Below, in pieces: positions 53,079-62,661 of a stretch of DNA of 64,000 bases. A program made the position numbers and the translations under genes. Within the stretch, counting starts at the first letter, position 1. Each line of letters opens with the position of its first letter. The notes below the pieces were generated by a model. That model made no database searches. It was given only the letters and a program-made list of their open reading frames with translations, and was not told the DNA's origin. Where the stretch lies: positions 124,001-188,000 of the forward strand of contig JAJRPJ010000010.1 of NCBI GenBank assembly GCA_024280835.1. The letters run 5' to 3'. Origin of the DNA: Candidatus Zixiibacteriota bacterium (GTDB taxonomy: Bacteria > Zixibacteria > MSB-5A5 > GN15 > JACZUZ01).

Positions 53079-55436
53079 ATGAAAGCATTTACAGAAGAAA
53101 TTATTAAGTACGTCCGCAATTCCGCCACACGTCCATTGCGAGTTCGTGAATTGGCCAAGGAAATGGGAATCTCCGATGAGGAGTACCGCGATTTTCGCAA
53201 GGCAGTTGAAGGGCTGATGACAGAGGGGCGGCTGATTTCGCTTAAAAGAGGTCGGCTGGGTTTGCCAGAGCAAGTGGATTTGGTTATCGGGCGGATTTCG
53301 ATTACTAGATCTGGCACGGGTTTCGTTGGTGATGAGAATGCCCCAGAAGGTTCTTCGAAGGCCGAAGATATTCTTATTCCGCCGCAGCATTTACTAACCG
53401 CTATGGATGGTGACAGAGTATCTGTGCGTCGCGAGGGGATTTCTCGCGGTAGACAATTGGGCGCGGTAGTGACAGTTCTCGAACGTGCGCGCCATGCGAT
53501 TGTTGGTGTTTTTCATCGTTCGCCGCACTTTTGCTTTGTTGATCCTGATGACAGGCGCATGCACCGCGATATTTATATTCCCGCTGAGGAGACCAACTCC
53601 GCTAAACAAGGTGACAAGGCTAGTGTAGAGTTGTTCGAGTGGACTGATCCGTATAGAAATCCTGAAGGAAAAATTACCGAGGTTCTTGGCAAGCCAGGTG
53701 ATCCGCGAGTTGAACTTGAGGGGATTATTCATTCCTATGATTTACCGACGGATTTTCCCGCTAAGGTTTTACGTGAGGCCAAGAAGTCTGCGCAGGGTTT
53801 TACACCTGAAGAATTCAAGCGCCGTGAGGATTGGCGTGAGAAGGTTATTTACACAATTGATCCTGCCAGCGCTAAAGACCATGATGATGCTGTTTCGGTT
53901 GAAGAAACCGAAAGTGGCTATCGCTTGGGAGTGCATATTGCCGATGTTTCATTTTTTGTGCAACAAGGGACTGCTTTGGACGCTGAGGCCTATGGCCGTG
54001 GTAATTCGGTGTATTTACCTGGCAGGGTTATTCCGATGTTGCCTGAGTCACTCTCGAATGATCTTTGCTCATTGAAAGAGCATGAAGATCGTTTGGCTCT
54101 CTCTTGCATTATTGATTACGACCAAGACGGTAATGCTCTTGATTGGCGAATTGCTGATACAGTGATTCGTTCGCGCGCCAAACTTTCCTATGAGGATGCG
54201 CAGTCGGTTTTTGATGGCGCTCCAGCCAATGATTTGGCTGCGAGTATGCGCGAGCCGTTGTTGTTGGCGCAAACTCTAGCGCGAAAGATTGCTGCGCGTC
54301 GATTCGCTGACGGGTCTTTGGATTTTGAACTTAGTGAGGCGCGGATTGATTTTGATGAAGAGACAGGCCAGATAGTGGCGCTGGGTATTCGTAAGCGTCT
54401 TGAGGCGCATCGTCTGGTTGAGGAGTTTATGTTGGCGGCCAATAAGGCTGTGGCTTTGACTTTTTCACGGGCGTCACTGCCGATACTTTATCGAGTGCAT
54501 GACAAACCTGATCCTGATAAATTGAAGGCCTTCGCTGAATTAGCTAGATCATGCGGGCACAAGTTTCCGTTTAGTGAGCATATTACACCATTGATGTTAC
54601 AGCGTTTTCTCAAGTCTATCAAAGGCGCTCCTGAAGAGGAGTATCTCAATGAACTGGCTTTGCGCTCAATGAAGAAAGCAGTTTATCAGGAGCAGAATCT
54701 GGGACATTTTGGTTTGGGTTTCAAACATTACACACATTTTACTTCGCCGATTAGGCGCTATGCGGATTTGGTTGTTCATCGTTCTTTGCGTGAAATTAAA
54801 AACGGGAAATATTCTGTAGCTTATGGCCAAGCTCTTAATGAGAGCTTGGGAACAATTGGCAAGCATATTTCAGGAACCGAACGATTTGCAGTTGAAGCCG
54901 AACGCGAGGCTATCAAGGTCATGCAGGTTCTGTTTCTTGAGAAACATGTTGGTGATGAGTTCTCGGGGGTGATTACAGGAGTTGTGGCGCGTGGAATTTT
55001 TGTGCGTTTGAGTGATGTGCATGCCGAGGGTATGGTGCGGGTCAGTTCAATTGATGATGATTTCTATCATTTTGATAGTGAGCGTCATCGTTTGATTGGT
55101 TCGCGGACACGGCAGGTGTTTCGTCTTGGCGATAGTGTGCGGGTGACATTGGTTAGCGTTGACGCACAGCGTCGTGAGATTGATTTGGCTCTGGTGGCGG
55201 GATCACTAAAGCACTCCGCTGGGAAGGGTGATGATAAACGCGACAGGAGAGGCAGAGCAGGCAAGTCAGGCAAGTCAGGTGTTTGGGGCAAGAAAGGCGC
55301 CAAGAAGGATAAGGCCAGTCGTCCGAAGAAGAATTCAAAGAGTAAAACTGGGGCTAAGAAGTTTGTCAAGAAAAGCGCTAAGAAGAGCGCCACAAAGAGC
55401 GTCAAGAAAAGTTCCAAGAGACGGAACCGAGATTGA
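53079..55436 (+). CDS. rnr: Ribonuclease R
   Basis: 785 residues. An N-terminal winged helix (PLRVRELAKEMGISDEEYRDF) leads to cold-shock domains, then the RNB catalytic core with IDPASAKDHDDAVSVEE, whose aspartates bind magnesium, and PIRRYADLVVHRSL. An S1 domain (FSGVITGVVARGIFVRLSDV, about 630-700) follows. The last 80 residues are lysine-rich (KKSAKKSATKSVKKSSKRRN), longer than in many homologues. It degrades structured RNA from the 3' end. The stop codon shares a base with the next start (TGATG). Confidence 0.96.
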   Translation: MKAFTEEIIKYVRNSATRPLRVRELAKEMGISDEEYRDFRKAVEGLMTEGRLISLKRGRLGLPEQVDLVIGRISITRSGTGFVGDENAPEGSSKAEDILIPPQHLLTAMDGDRVSVRREGISRGRQLGAVVTVLERARHAIVGVFHRSPHFCFVDPDDRRMHRDIYIPAEETNSAKQGDKASVELFEWTDPYRNPEGKITEVLGKPGDPRVELEGIIHSYDLPTDFPAKVLREAKKSAQGFTPEEFKRREDWREKVIYTIDPASAKDHDDAVSVEETESGYRLGVHIADVSFFVQQGTALDAEAYGRGNSVYLPGRVIPMLPESLSNDLCSLKEHEDRLALSCIIDYDQDGNALDWRIADTVIRSRAKLSYEDAQSVFDGAPANDLAASMREPLLLAQTLARKIAARRFADGSLDFELSEARIDFDEETGQIVALGIRKRLEAHRLVEEFMLAANKAVALTFSRASLPILYRVHDKPDPDKLKAFAELARSCGHKFPFSEHITPLMLQRFLKSIKGAPEEEYLNELALRSMKKAVYQEQNLGHFGLGFKHYTHFTSPIRRYADLVVHRSLREIKNGKYSVAYGQALNESLGTIGKHISGTERFAVEAEREAIKVMQVLFLEKHVGDEFSGVITGVVARGIFVRLSDVHAEGMVRVSSIDDDFYHFDSERHRLIGSRTRQVFRLGDSVRVTLVSVDAQRREIDLALVAGSLKHSAGKGDDKRDRRGRAGKSGKSGVWGKKGAKKDKASRPKKNSKSKTGAKKFVKKSAKKSATKSVKKSSKRRNRD

Positions 55437-56992
55437 TGGGTAACGATTTTGCACAAGATTCAATAGCTAGGGAAGTTGTCGCGCTGATTGATGATAACCA
55501 GCAGAAAGTTTCGGTCAAAGTTCGCAAGTCGTTGATGAAGTTTCAAGGACTTGTTGGTGTCTCTGATATTGAAACTGTTGGACATGATGTCAATGAGTTG
55601 GCTACTGCGCTGGCGGAGGCGCAGATTGTTTTTCTTACAGAAGAAAGCGCCAAGAGGTTTCCTGAATTACTAGGCTGGATTCGTTCGCTGCGACCTTTGG
55701 TGGACCTTTGGGAAATCACCGCAGCTCCGCGCTCGTCAGAATCTCTGAGTGATGGTTTTGACGACTCTTTGGGGATGGAGTTATTTAATACGGTGCGCTT
55801 GAAGCCCTTGCGCGAAAAAATTGAGCGACGTTTGCATCAGAAGACCTTGCTGGCTGGGATGGGGATTGTCTCACGTTCTCTGCGCATGGGTTTAATAGCT
55901 GAGACTATTGAGCGCGTGGCGCCAACAGATGCTAGTGTTTTGATTGTTGGCGCTTCGGGTAGTGGCAAAGAGTTGATTGCTGGAGCACTTCACAATTATT
56001 CACGACGCAAGGGAAAGCCGTTTGTGGCGCTGAACTGTGGGGCTATTCCAGAGGGTTTGATTGAGTCCGAATTATTCGGACATCGGAAGGGCGCGTTTAC
56101 TGGTTCGATTGGTTCGCGGTCTGGTTATTTTAGTCAAGCGGATGGCGGGACGATTCTGCTGGATGAAATCGGTGAAATGAAACCGGATATGCAGGTAAAA
56201 CTTCTGAGGGCTCTTGAAGAAGGTTCGTTCTATCCACTTGGTAGTGACCGTCCTTTGAGTGTGGATGTGCGCACGCTCTCGGCGACAAACAGAGAACTTG
56301 AGCAAGCAATTGGTGAAGGTCGGTTTCGCGAGGATTTGTATTACCGTCTGTCAGCAATAAAGCTTTCGATTCCGTCACTAAGCGAAAGACCAGAGGATAT
56401 TGCGCCCTTGTTGATGACTTTTGCTTCTGGTTCACAGTTGAGTGGGTTTTCATCTGAGGCTTTGAGCGCATTGGAGGAATACTACTGGCCAGGTAATGTA
56501 CGGCAGTTGAAAAATTTTGTTACGCGGATTTCGGCGTTGATTGGTGACGGTGAGGTTAGTGTCTCAGATGTCAAAGCCTATATTGCTGAGCAACAGTTTT
56601 CAGCGCCGACACTGCCAGTAGTCGCCCAGCAACCGCAAGAGGAAGTTGGCATGGACCTAGTGTATCGGGCTTTGATGCAACTGGGTTCGGAGGTTAAGAA
56701 TTTGCGTGAACTGATTGTCTCTAATTTGCCTGACCAACAAAATCATGCTAACAATGCTACACAAACGGCCGCTCCTAGCTATAGGCCGAATTCATCAGCT
56801 ACTCAGGGTGGAGAACAGATTATAGTCAGCGCTGAGGAAGTGGCGACAGTCGAGTCGGTGGATGCTATGGAGTCCAAGTTAATCGGCGAGGCTTTGCGTA
56901 TCACTGGTGGCAATCGTCGCATTGCCGCTGAACGACTGGGTATTGGTGAACGCACTCTTTACCGCAAAATGAAGAAGTACGGTCTGAGTTAA
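55436..56992 (+). CDS. Sigma-54-dependent transcriptional activator
   Basis: 518 residues, coupled to rnr by a 1-base overlap. Residues 10-130 resemble a degenerate receiver: the hydrophobic pattern remains (VVALIDD, IVFLTEESAKRF), but the phosphoacceptor Asp is unclear. The AAA+ domain has Walker A GASGSGKE (172-179), the sigma-54 loop GAFTGS (219-224, where most have GAFTGA), Walker B TILLDEIGE and the Arg finger segment RFREDLYYRL. A Fis-type helix-turn-helix ends the protein (ITGGNRRIAAERLGIGERTL). It activates RpoN promoters; its targets are unknown. Confidence 0.93.
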   Translation: MGNDFAQDSIAREVVALIDDNQQKVSVKVRKSLMKFQGLVGVSDIETVGHDVNELATALAEAQIVFLTEESAKRFPELLGWIRSLRPLVDLWEITAAPRSSESLSDGFDDSLGMELFNTVRLKPLREKIERRLHQKTLLAGMGIVSRSLRMGLIAETIERVAPTDASVLIVGASGSGKELIAGALHNYSRRKGKPFVALNCGAIPEGLIESELFGHRKGAFTGSIGSRSGYFSQADGGTILLDEIGEMKPDMQVKLLRALEEGSFYPLGSDRPLSVDVRTLSATNRELEQAIGEGRFREDLYYRLSAIKLSIPSLSERPEDIAPLLMTFASGSQLSGFSSEALSALEEYYWPGNVRQLKNFVTRISALIGDGEVSVSDVKAYIAEQQFSAPTLPVVAQQPQEEVGMDLVYRALMQLGSEVKNLRELIVSNLPDQQNHANNATQTAAPSYRPNSSATQGGEQIIVSAEEVATVESVDAMESKLIGEALRITGGNRRIAAERLGIGERTLYRKMKKYGLS

Positions 56993-57087
56993 TTTGACCA
57001 GCGGTTGCAATTGTCTGGTGAGTTACTTTTGAGAATGCTTGACAATCTGAGTCCTGAGCGCTTCTGTGTATTGTGTGTGATTCTGAA

Positions 57088-58821
57088 ATGCAATACCGTT
57101 TTCCGATTTCTTCCGCCTATTTCGCTGTCTTTCTTATGATATTCAAGGCGGCGCTATTGGCGTTGTGTTTTGTTTATTTTGTTGACTCCCAAACTCTCTA
57201 TGCTCAAAGCGTTTCTAATCTCACTATTCCATCTGAAGAAGAGCTACGGGATGCGCTATTCAATTCTGAAATAACATTTGAGGAGTTCGAGCTTCTACTT
57301 GAATACTTCTACGGAACAACTCTGCCAGAGTTGCCAATTGTTGCAGGCTCTATTCCGAATCTGGACTTGGTAGGGATAACTAATAGCGCTGAATTGGATA
57401 AGTTGCAACAAGAGCAACTAGCTGGAATCAAAGGCTCCAAGGCCAAAGATTTGTCGAAAAATAACAAGGGTCTAGGGGCTTGGGTGCGAATGTATATTGA
57501 TCAGGAACTAAATGGTGGTGAACGTTCAAGGAATGTCTATCAATTTCGAGTGGGACAAAATAGTGGCTGGAGATTTGAGGGCGCAATCGGTAGCGCCTAT
57601 GGACGAGAAGCCCTTTGGCGTTCTCGGTCATTGAAGTGGCAGTCTGCCGAGAAATCTAAGCTTTCAATAGTTTTGGGCAATTATGATTTGATTTGGGGCG
57701 CTGGTTTGGCTCTTGGTCGTCGCGGACGTCTTCTTGGGCGACAAAATTCGCTTTCGTTTGAGTCATTGCTGACACCTGACCGCGGTGGTTTTAATGGAGT
57801 CAGCGTGGCAGGTGTGACATCAGTGACCGCGAGTCGAAAAATCCAGTGGCAGGCTATTGGTTCGGGTCATCGGGACATTACAAATCGTCTGGGGACTTTG
57901 GCTTTGATGGGTAAGACGACCTCGGGTTTTTTGACGGTCGGTGTCTTATGGGGGAGAAACTCACTTAGAGCGCGTGATGGGTCAGGTGAGTTTGTTCAAG
58001 ATCAGTATTCTCTTTCTCTTGGGGCCGCCAAATCCAAGCCGCTGTGGTTCAATGCGGAAATCAATACACAGGTTAGTAAACAAAGTGATGCGAAAGTTTT
58101 GACTATTGCGGCCAGCGCCGAGTGGCGGTACACTAGCTCTGCAGGAAATGTGCGCGGGGCGGCTTGGCGCTATCCGCGCTCCTACCGGAATCTAACTGGT
58201 GGCGCTCGCTCTGGGATTCTATATGAGTCAATTGAATTTGAAGAATTGGAGTTTTCTTATCGTGACAGACGGATTAACCAAACGGGTGGGTTGTTGCGCA
58301 GTGTCACGACACTAAGTAGTGTGAGTAAAGTAGAGACAGGCATTGAATTCAGCAGTCAGGGCCGTAGCGGCGCTACACGTGGAGATTATATTTTGGCATA
58401 TCATCGAAAAATCAATGGGCATGATCTCAAGCTTGAAGCGGGAGGTAGGACAGTTACAAACTCTACTTCAACTCTGGGAAGTCGCTGGCGCCTGCGAGCG
58501 CAACTGAGCTCCAAACCAAAAATGACGAGTTTTCGAACTGCAGTAACTTATCATAAGGAAACAGACAAGAGCCCTGCGATTGGTGTCTTCGCGCGGATTT
58601 CACGGAGCTTTCGGACAGGGAGTAAGTTGGAGTTGTGGCTGAATGTCTCACGCTATAGATTCCGAGAGAGTAGGATTGAAAGGTTTTACAGTTACTTGCA
58701 ATATCTTGCGCCAATTAACAAAAGTGGTTCTATTGTGGCTTTGACGAAACTGGTTTATCGCTATAATGATTCGAGCGCTTCGCGAGTTGTTGCGCGGTTT
58801 GAGGTGCAAACACAATGGTGA
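57088..58821 (+). CDS. Predicted outer-membrane beta-barrel protein
   Basis: 577 residues from the ATG at 57088; a GTG at 57073 would add 5. A signal peptide covers about 1-40 (FKAALLALCFVYFVDSQ then TLYAQS). An acidic segment with ITFEEFELLLEYFYG, reminiscent of helix-hairpin regions, precedes about 430 residues of alternating short strands (WRFEGAIGSAYGREALW, LSIVLGNYDLIWGAGLALG). The last residues RVVARFEVQTQW end in an aromatic, the outer-membrane barrel signature. I recognise no named family. It is the first gene of a three-gene unit. Confidence 0.75.
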   Translation: MQYRFPISSAYFAVFLMIFKAALLALCFVYFVDSQTLYAQSVSNLTIPSEEELRDALFNSEITFEEFELLLEYFYGTTLPELPIVAGSIPNLDLVGITNSAELDKLQQEQLAGIKGSKAKDLSKNNKGLGAWVRMYIDQELNGGERSRNVYQFRVGQNSGWRFEGAIGSAYGREALWRSRSLKWQSAEKSKLSIVLGNYDLIWGAGLALGRRGRLLGRQNSLSFESLLTPDRGGFNGVSVAGVTSVTASRKIQWQAIGSGHRDITNRLGTLALMGKTTSGFLTVGVLWGRNSLRARDGSGEFVQDQYSLSLGAAKSKPLWFNAEINTQVSKQSDAKVLTIAASAEWRYTSSAGNVRGAAWRYPRSYRNLTGGARSGILYESIEFEELEFSYRDRRINQTGGLLRSVTTLSSVSKVETGIEFSSQGRSGATRGDYILAYHRKINGHDLKLEAGGRTVTNSTSTLGSRWRLRAQLSSKPKMTSFRTAVTYHKETDKSPAIGVFARISRSFRTGSKLELWLNVSRYRFRESRIERFYSYLQYLAPINKSGSIVALTKLVYRYNDSSASRVVARFEVQTQW

Positions 58822-60503
58822 GGTCAGATGTGAGACTGAATATGGGAAGAGTATTGCGTTCGGCTCTAGTGAGTGGGGCAGTGGGTCTGCTATTGCTCTT
58901 GTTTACACATAGAGTGGCTACTGCGAGTGGTCTGGTAGTCAACGAAGCGCTAGTCAATGAGCCAGACGGGAAAGTGTCTTTGGAATGGTTTGAGTTGTTC
59001 AATAGCGCTCAAACCCCTGTGACACTTCTGGATGACACACTACGGATAGACAATCAATTTGTGGCTGTCTTTGGGAATATCACTTTGCAACCTGATGAGT
59101 ATTTGGTAGTCAGCCGTAATGTTGTGTTATTTGAAGAACATTTTGGGGATAGTAGTGGTGTTTGGGGTGATGATTCGTTGCTTGAAAATTATGCTCTCAT
59201 ACAGCTCGGCTTTTCTCTCAAGAATAGCGCAGGAGAACTGTCTATCAGCAATGACACTACAATCACTAAGTTGGTCTGGCCTAGATCTGGCTCCGATGGT
59301 GTTTCATGGGAGCGGGTCACTGTCGGGGTTGATTCGGTGGCTTCTTCTGTGGATGTCTCAGGAGCTACACCTGGTCGAGCAAACTCTGTTAGTCCTTTGG
59401 GGCGTGACTGGGAAATTGTTGGATTTGAGATTGTCCCTGCGCGTGGAGCGCCGACACGTGTGGATGTCACGGTGCGCAACTCTGGGACACTGGCTCTTCC
59501 AAGCGCTTGTTTGTTAGTCTACGGTGACCCAATACTATCCCCAGTGGCGCAGTTTGGAATAGATGGTGATAGTTTGTTTTGTGAGCCGTTTTCAGCTTTG
59601 AGTTCATCTGAGAGTGTGGTGGTCAGTGTTTTTGTCTCTGGTCTTGGAGTCTATGACACTATCGGATTGGCAGTGGCTGTGATAGATGAGCGACTACCAA
59701 ACAATACTATTGTCACAACAATTCTAGGTGTTGATTTCCCACCATTATTGATAAATGAGTTTTTGGCCAACCCACAAGCACCGTTGGGTTCGGAATGGGT
59801 AGAGCTAAAGAATATTTCTAGTGTTCCAATCGACCTTAGAGGATGGGGGCTAGGTGATGAACTTGGATTTGGGTTATTGGACACGACAGGCGCCGCTCAG
59901 CTAGTTATTCAATCGGGTGACTATCTTGTTTTGGCGCAAGACCCATTTGCATTTTCCATGTTTTACAATCAGGTTCCTACTCCCAATGTTGTTATTGGTT
60001 GGCGGACGCTCAATAATGCTGGTGATATGCTGCGCTTGATTGATCGATTTGGTTTTCTGGTTGATAGTGTTACTTATTCGACTGTTTTTGATGCGAACGT
60101 GAGCTGGAGCAGGAGTGAGGAAGAAGGGACTCACGAATTGTGGGGACGTTCAGCACAAAATGGTGGCACACCTAGTGATAGCAATCGAACTTTGCTGACT
60201 GCAAGTGCGGCTGGTCTGTCTGTTTCGATCAATCCGAATCCCTTTTCGCCCGATGGTGATGGAATCGACGAAGCAACTTTGATTGAAATTAAGGCGCCTG
60301 ATGGCGGCGAGATGTCGGTCGTTGTTTACGATTCCTATGGACGTGTGGTGCGGCGTTTGTTTGATGGCGCTCCATTTTCGGGAAGTTTAAACTGGGATGG
60401 CAGAACCGATTCAGGCCGACGAGTTCCTGTTGGTCTTTACATTATCTACGTTGAGATAGAAAACACGGCTTCGATAAAAAAAACGGTGGTAGTGGCGCGA
60501 TGA
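58815..60503 (+). CDS. Secreted lamin-tail-domain protein with FlgD-like C-terminus
   Basis: 562 residues, overlapping the previous gene by 7 bases. After a signal peptide (about 1-38, SALVSGAVGLLLLLFTHRVA), a lamin-tail domain begins VVNEALVNEPDGKVSLEWFE; a second begins LLINEFLANPQAPLGSEWVE. Between them is a CARDB/Ig-like stretch. The C-terminus (SINPNPFSPDGDGIDEAT then GSLNWDGRTDSGRRVPVGLY) is the FlgD-Ig-like module common in FCB surface proteins. LTDs are thought to bind polymers or nucleic acids, but roles in bacteria are unclear. Extracellular or surface location is inferred. Confidence 0.85.
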   Translation: MVRSDVRLNMGRVLRSALVSGAVGLLLLLFTHRVATASGLVVNEALVNEPDGKVSLEWFELFNSAQTPVTLLDDTLRIDNQFVAVFGNITLQPDEYLVVSRNVVLFEEHFGDSSGVWGDDSLLENYALIQLGFSLKNSAGELSISNDTTITKLVWPRSGSDGVSWERVTVGVDSVASSVDVSGATPGRANSVSPLGRDWEIVGFEIVPARGAPTRVDVTVRNSGTLALPSACLLVYGDPILSPVAQFGIDGDSLFCEPFSALSSSESVVVSVFVSGLGVYDTIGLAVAVIDERLPNNTIVTTILGVDFPPLLINEFLANPQAPLGSEWVELKNISSVPIDLRGWGLGDELGFGLLDTTGAAQLVIQSGDYLVLAQDPFAFSMFYNQVPTPNVVIGWRTLNNAGDMLRLIDRFGFLVDSVTYSTVFDANVSWSRSEEEGTHELWGRSAQNGGTPSDSNRTLLTASAAGLSVSINPNPFSPDGDGIDEATLIEIKAPDGGEMSVVVYDSYGRVVRRLFDGAPFSGSLNWDGRTDSGRRVPVGLYIIYVEIENTASIKKTVVVAR

Positions 60504-61318
60504 GACTCTGGACTGTTTTGGTGATTATTGCTATCGTTCTGTTCGCAAAAGCGGATGCTTTGGCATTTGGTATTCGTTCTAGCCGCGCTGATATGCTGGG
60601 CGGCTCATTGTCACTATCCGCGCCATCTGCTACTGATTTCCTTTCTGCGCCTGGATTAGTTGGGAAAGATCGCAGGTTGTATGTCGATGCTGGTGTGGCT
60701 CGGCGGTTTGAGTTGAGTGAGCTGGATGTTGGGTTTTTGGCGTTGGGTTATCGGCGCGGTGATGTGTTGTTTTCCTTGGGTGTCCAGCAGTTTGGTTCTA
60801 GTGATTTGTTTGCTGAACAAATTGCGCGTGCGGCTCTGGGTTATCGCTTAAGGAATGTATCTGCTTCGGTGACACTTTCGTTTAAGCGTTTCGAATTTGG
60901 AGGAGGTTATCAAAGTTTGAACTCCAGAGCGCTTGGTTTTGGAGCTGGACTGCGAACAAGACATGGAACTGTGCATCTTGCAGTAGATAATCTCAATCGA
61001 CCGACATTTTCTGAATCGGCCCCTGCCGAACCTCGACAGGCTTCGGTTTTTGCTGAACTTTCGGGAAGGGCCTCATTTACCATCGTTGCCAGCGCGCGCT
61101 TTGAGGAGAGAGCGCGTCCGAATTTTGGTTTGGGGCAAACTGTTACGCTCACCGACTTTGCTAAGTTGTCTTGGGGGATTAGTTCTGAGCCATTGATTTA
61201 TGGAGCGGGATTTGAAATTAGTAAGAGTCGTGTTACATTCATTTATGCTGGTTCGATTCATCCAGCCTTGGGATTTTCGCAAAGTTTGACACTTAGCTTA
61301 CTACTTACAGGAAAGTAG
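60500..61318 (+). CDS. Small predicted outer-membrane beta-barrel protein
   Basis: 272 residues, overlapping the previous gene by 4 bases (ATGA). A signal peptide of about 23 residues (LVIIAIVLFAKADALA) leads to amphipathic strands with regular glycine: SELDVGFLALGYRRGDVLF, FGAGLRTRHGTVHLAVDN, WGISSEPLIYGAGFEIS. A ten- to twelve-stranded barrel seems likely, in the style of PorV/UPF0164-like proteins, though I cannot assign it. The tight overlaps suggest the three products act together at the outer membrane. Confidence 0.72.
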   Translation: MRLWTVLVIIAIVLFAKADALAFGIRSSRADMLGGSLSLSAPSATDFLSAPGLVGKDRRLYVDAGVARRFELSELDVGFLALGYRRGDVLFSLGVQQFGSSDLFAEQIARAALGYRLRNVSASVTLSFKRFEFGGGYQSLNSRALGFGAGLRTRHGTVHLAVDNLNRPTFSESAPAEPRQASVFAELSGRASFTIVASARFEERARPNFGLGQTVTLTDFAKLSWGISSEPLIYGAGFEISKSRVTFIYAGSIHPALGFSQSLTLSLLLTGK

Positions 61319-61366
61319 AAGCTCAATTACCAAACAGAAAAAATAGATAGAAAAAAGCCTGCCATT

Positions 61367-62524
61367 ATGTTACGCCGCCAACAACTTGAAGAGCTTGAAG
61401 ATGAAGTCCTCGCCAGCTACGCCGCCAAGGCTGTCACTAGCCGTGGGCGCTCTTATCCACTAACCGAGAGCCCTAACCGAACATGTTTCCAGCGTGATCG
61501 TGATCGGATTGTGCATTCCAAAGCGTTTCGCAGGATGGAATACAAAACGCAGGTGTTTGTCTTTGCTGAAGGGGATCACTATCGGACTCGATTGACACAT
61601 ACGATGGAAGTCGCTCAGGTTTGTCGCGGGTTAGCGCGGAGTTTACGACTCAATGGAGATTTAGCGGAGTCTGTGGCTTTGGCGCATGACTTGGGGCATC
61701 CACCTTTCGGTCATGCTGGTGAGCAGGCGCTAAATGAGATTCTTGCGGATTCAGGTGGATTTAATCACAATGAGCAGTCGTTACGCGTCATTGATTATTT
61801 AGAAACGCGCTACCCTGACCATCAGGGATTGAATCTGAGTTATGAAATTCGTGAAGGTATTGCCAAGCATGATTCGCCAGGCGCCAAGTTTGATCAGGAT
61901 GAGTTCAAGCCTACAGAGGCGTCGACACTAGAGGCGGCTATTGTTGATATTGCCGATGAGATAACTTACAACAGTCATGATATTGATGATGGGCTGGCCA
62001 GCGGTTTGTTCATGCTTGATGATTTACGTGAGCTGGCGCTGTGCCGTAGTGTGCTTGAGGAGTCTGAATCAGAATATCCACAAATGCGAGATGAATTACG
62101 GCGCTATGCTTTGGTGAGAGCATTGGTTCGTCGTCAAATACAAGATTTGGTTGAAGCGGTTGAGCGTGAACTTGTAGCGCGAAAGATTGAATCACTTGAT
62201 GACGTTCGGGCGCAAACTGAACCGATTGCTGGTTTTTCTTCTGAGTTAGCAGTTGAACTTGATGAACTACGTTTATTCTTGCGAGATCGGCTCTATCGGC
62301 ATTCGCGAGTGGTGGCTATGGCTAATCGGGGTAAGAATATTGTCCGAGAGGTTTTCAAACATTTTATTGAAACACCAGGTCGAATGCCTGAGAACTTCAC
62401 TGCGCGTCTCAAAGATGAGCCACGTCCGATTGTGGTTCGTGACTATGTAGCGGGGATGACCGATCGTTATGCAGAATTGGTGTTCAAGAGCTTTGAAACT
62501 GGCGCTCCTTGGCCGATTAGTTAG
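61367..62524 (+). CDS. dgt: Deoxyguanosinetriphosphate triphosphohydrolase-like protein
   Basis: 385 residues. RDRIVHSKAFRRMEYKTQVF, RLTHTMEVAQVCRGLAR, LAHDLGHPPFGHAGE and FNHNEQSLRVIDYLE carry the HD-domain metal ligands and the dGTPase family motifs. ADEITYNSHDIDDGL is the later conserved segment. It removes triphosphate from dNTPs, typically dGTP, and limits dNTP pools. Family members of this shorter type (about 385 residues) often have unclear specificity. A strong terminator lies 57 bases downstream. Confidence 0.93.
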   Translation: MLRRQQLEELEDEVLASYAAKAVTSRGRSYPLTESPNRTCFQRDRDRIVHSKAFRRMEYKTQVFVFAEGDHYRTRLTHTMEVAQVCRGLARSLRLNGDLAESVALAHDLGHPPFGHAGEQALNEILADSGGFNHNEQSLRVIDYLETRYPDHQGLNLSYEIREGIAKHDSPGAKFDQDEFKPTEASTLEAAIVDIADEITYNSHDIDDGLASGLFMLDDLRELALCRSVLEESESEYPQMRDELRRYALVRALVRRQIQDLVEAVERELVARKIESLDDVRAQTEPIAGFSSELAVELDELRLFLRDRLYRHSRVVAMANRGKNIVREVFKHFIETPGRMPENFTARLKDEPRPIVVRDYVAGMTDRYAELVFKSFETGAPWPIS

Positions 62525-62581
62525 GTCAGCTTGGTGAAAGTTGTTCTCTAGAGTCTGTCGACAGGCCACTATACCACTAAT

Positions 62582-62623
62582 AAAAGAGCCACAAACCCTA
62601 ATGAGGTTTGTGGCTCTTTTTTT
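62582..62623. terminator. Bidirectional terminator between dgt and PEP-CTERM gene
   Basis: GAGCCACAAACC (62586-62597) pairs with GGTTTGTGGCTC (62605-62616) around a 7-base loop, with AAAA before and T7 after. It separates two convergent genes and can serve both. Confidence 0.92.
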
Positions 62624-62661
62624 ATCTTACTGATGGTCTTGAAAAAGTTAGGCGGCGTTTT

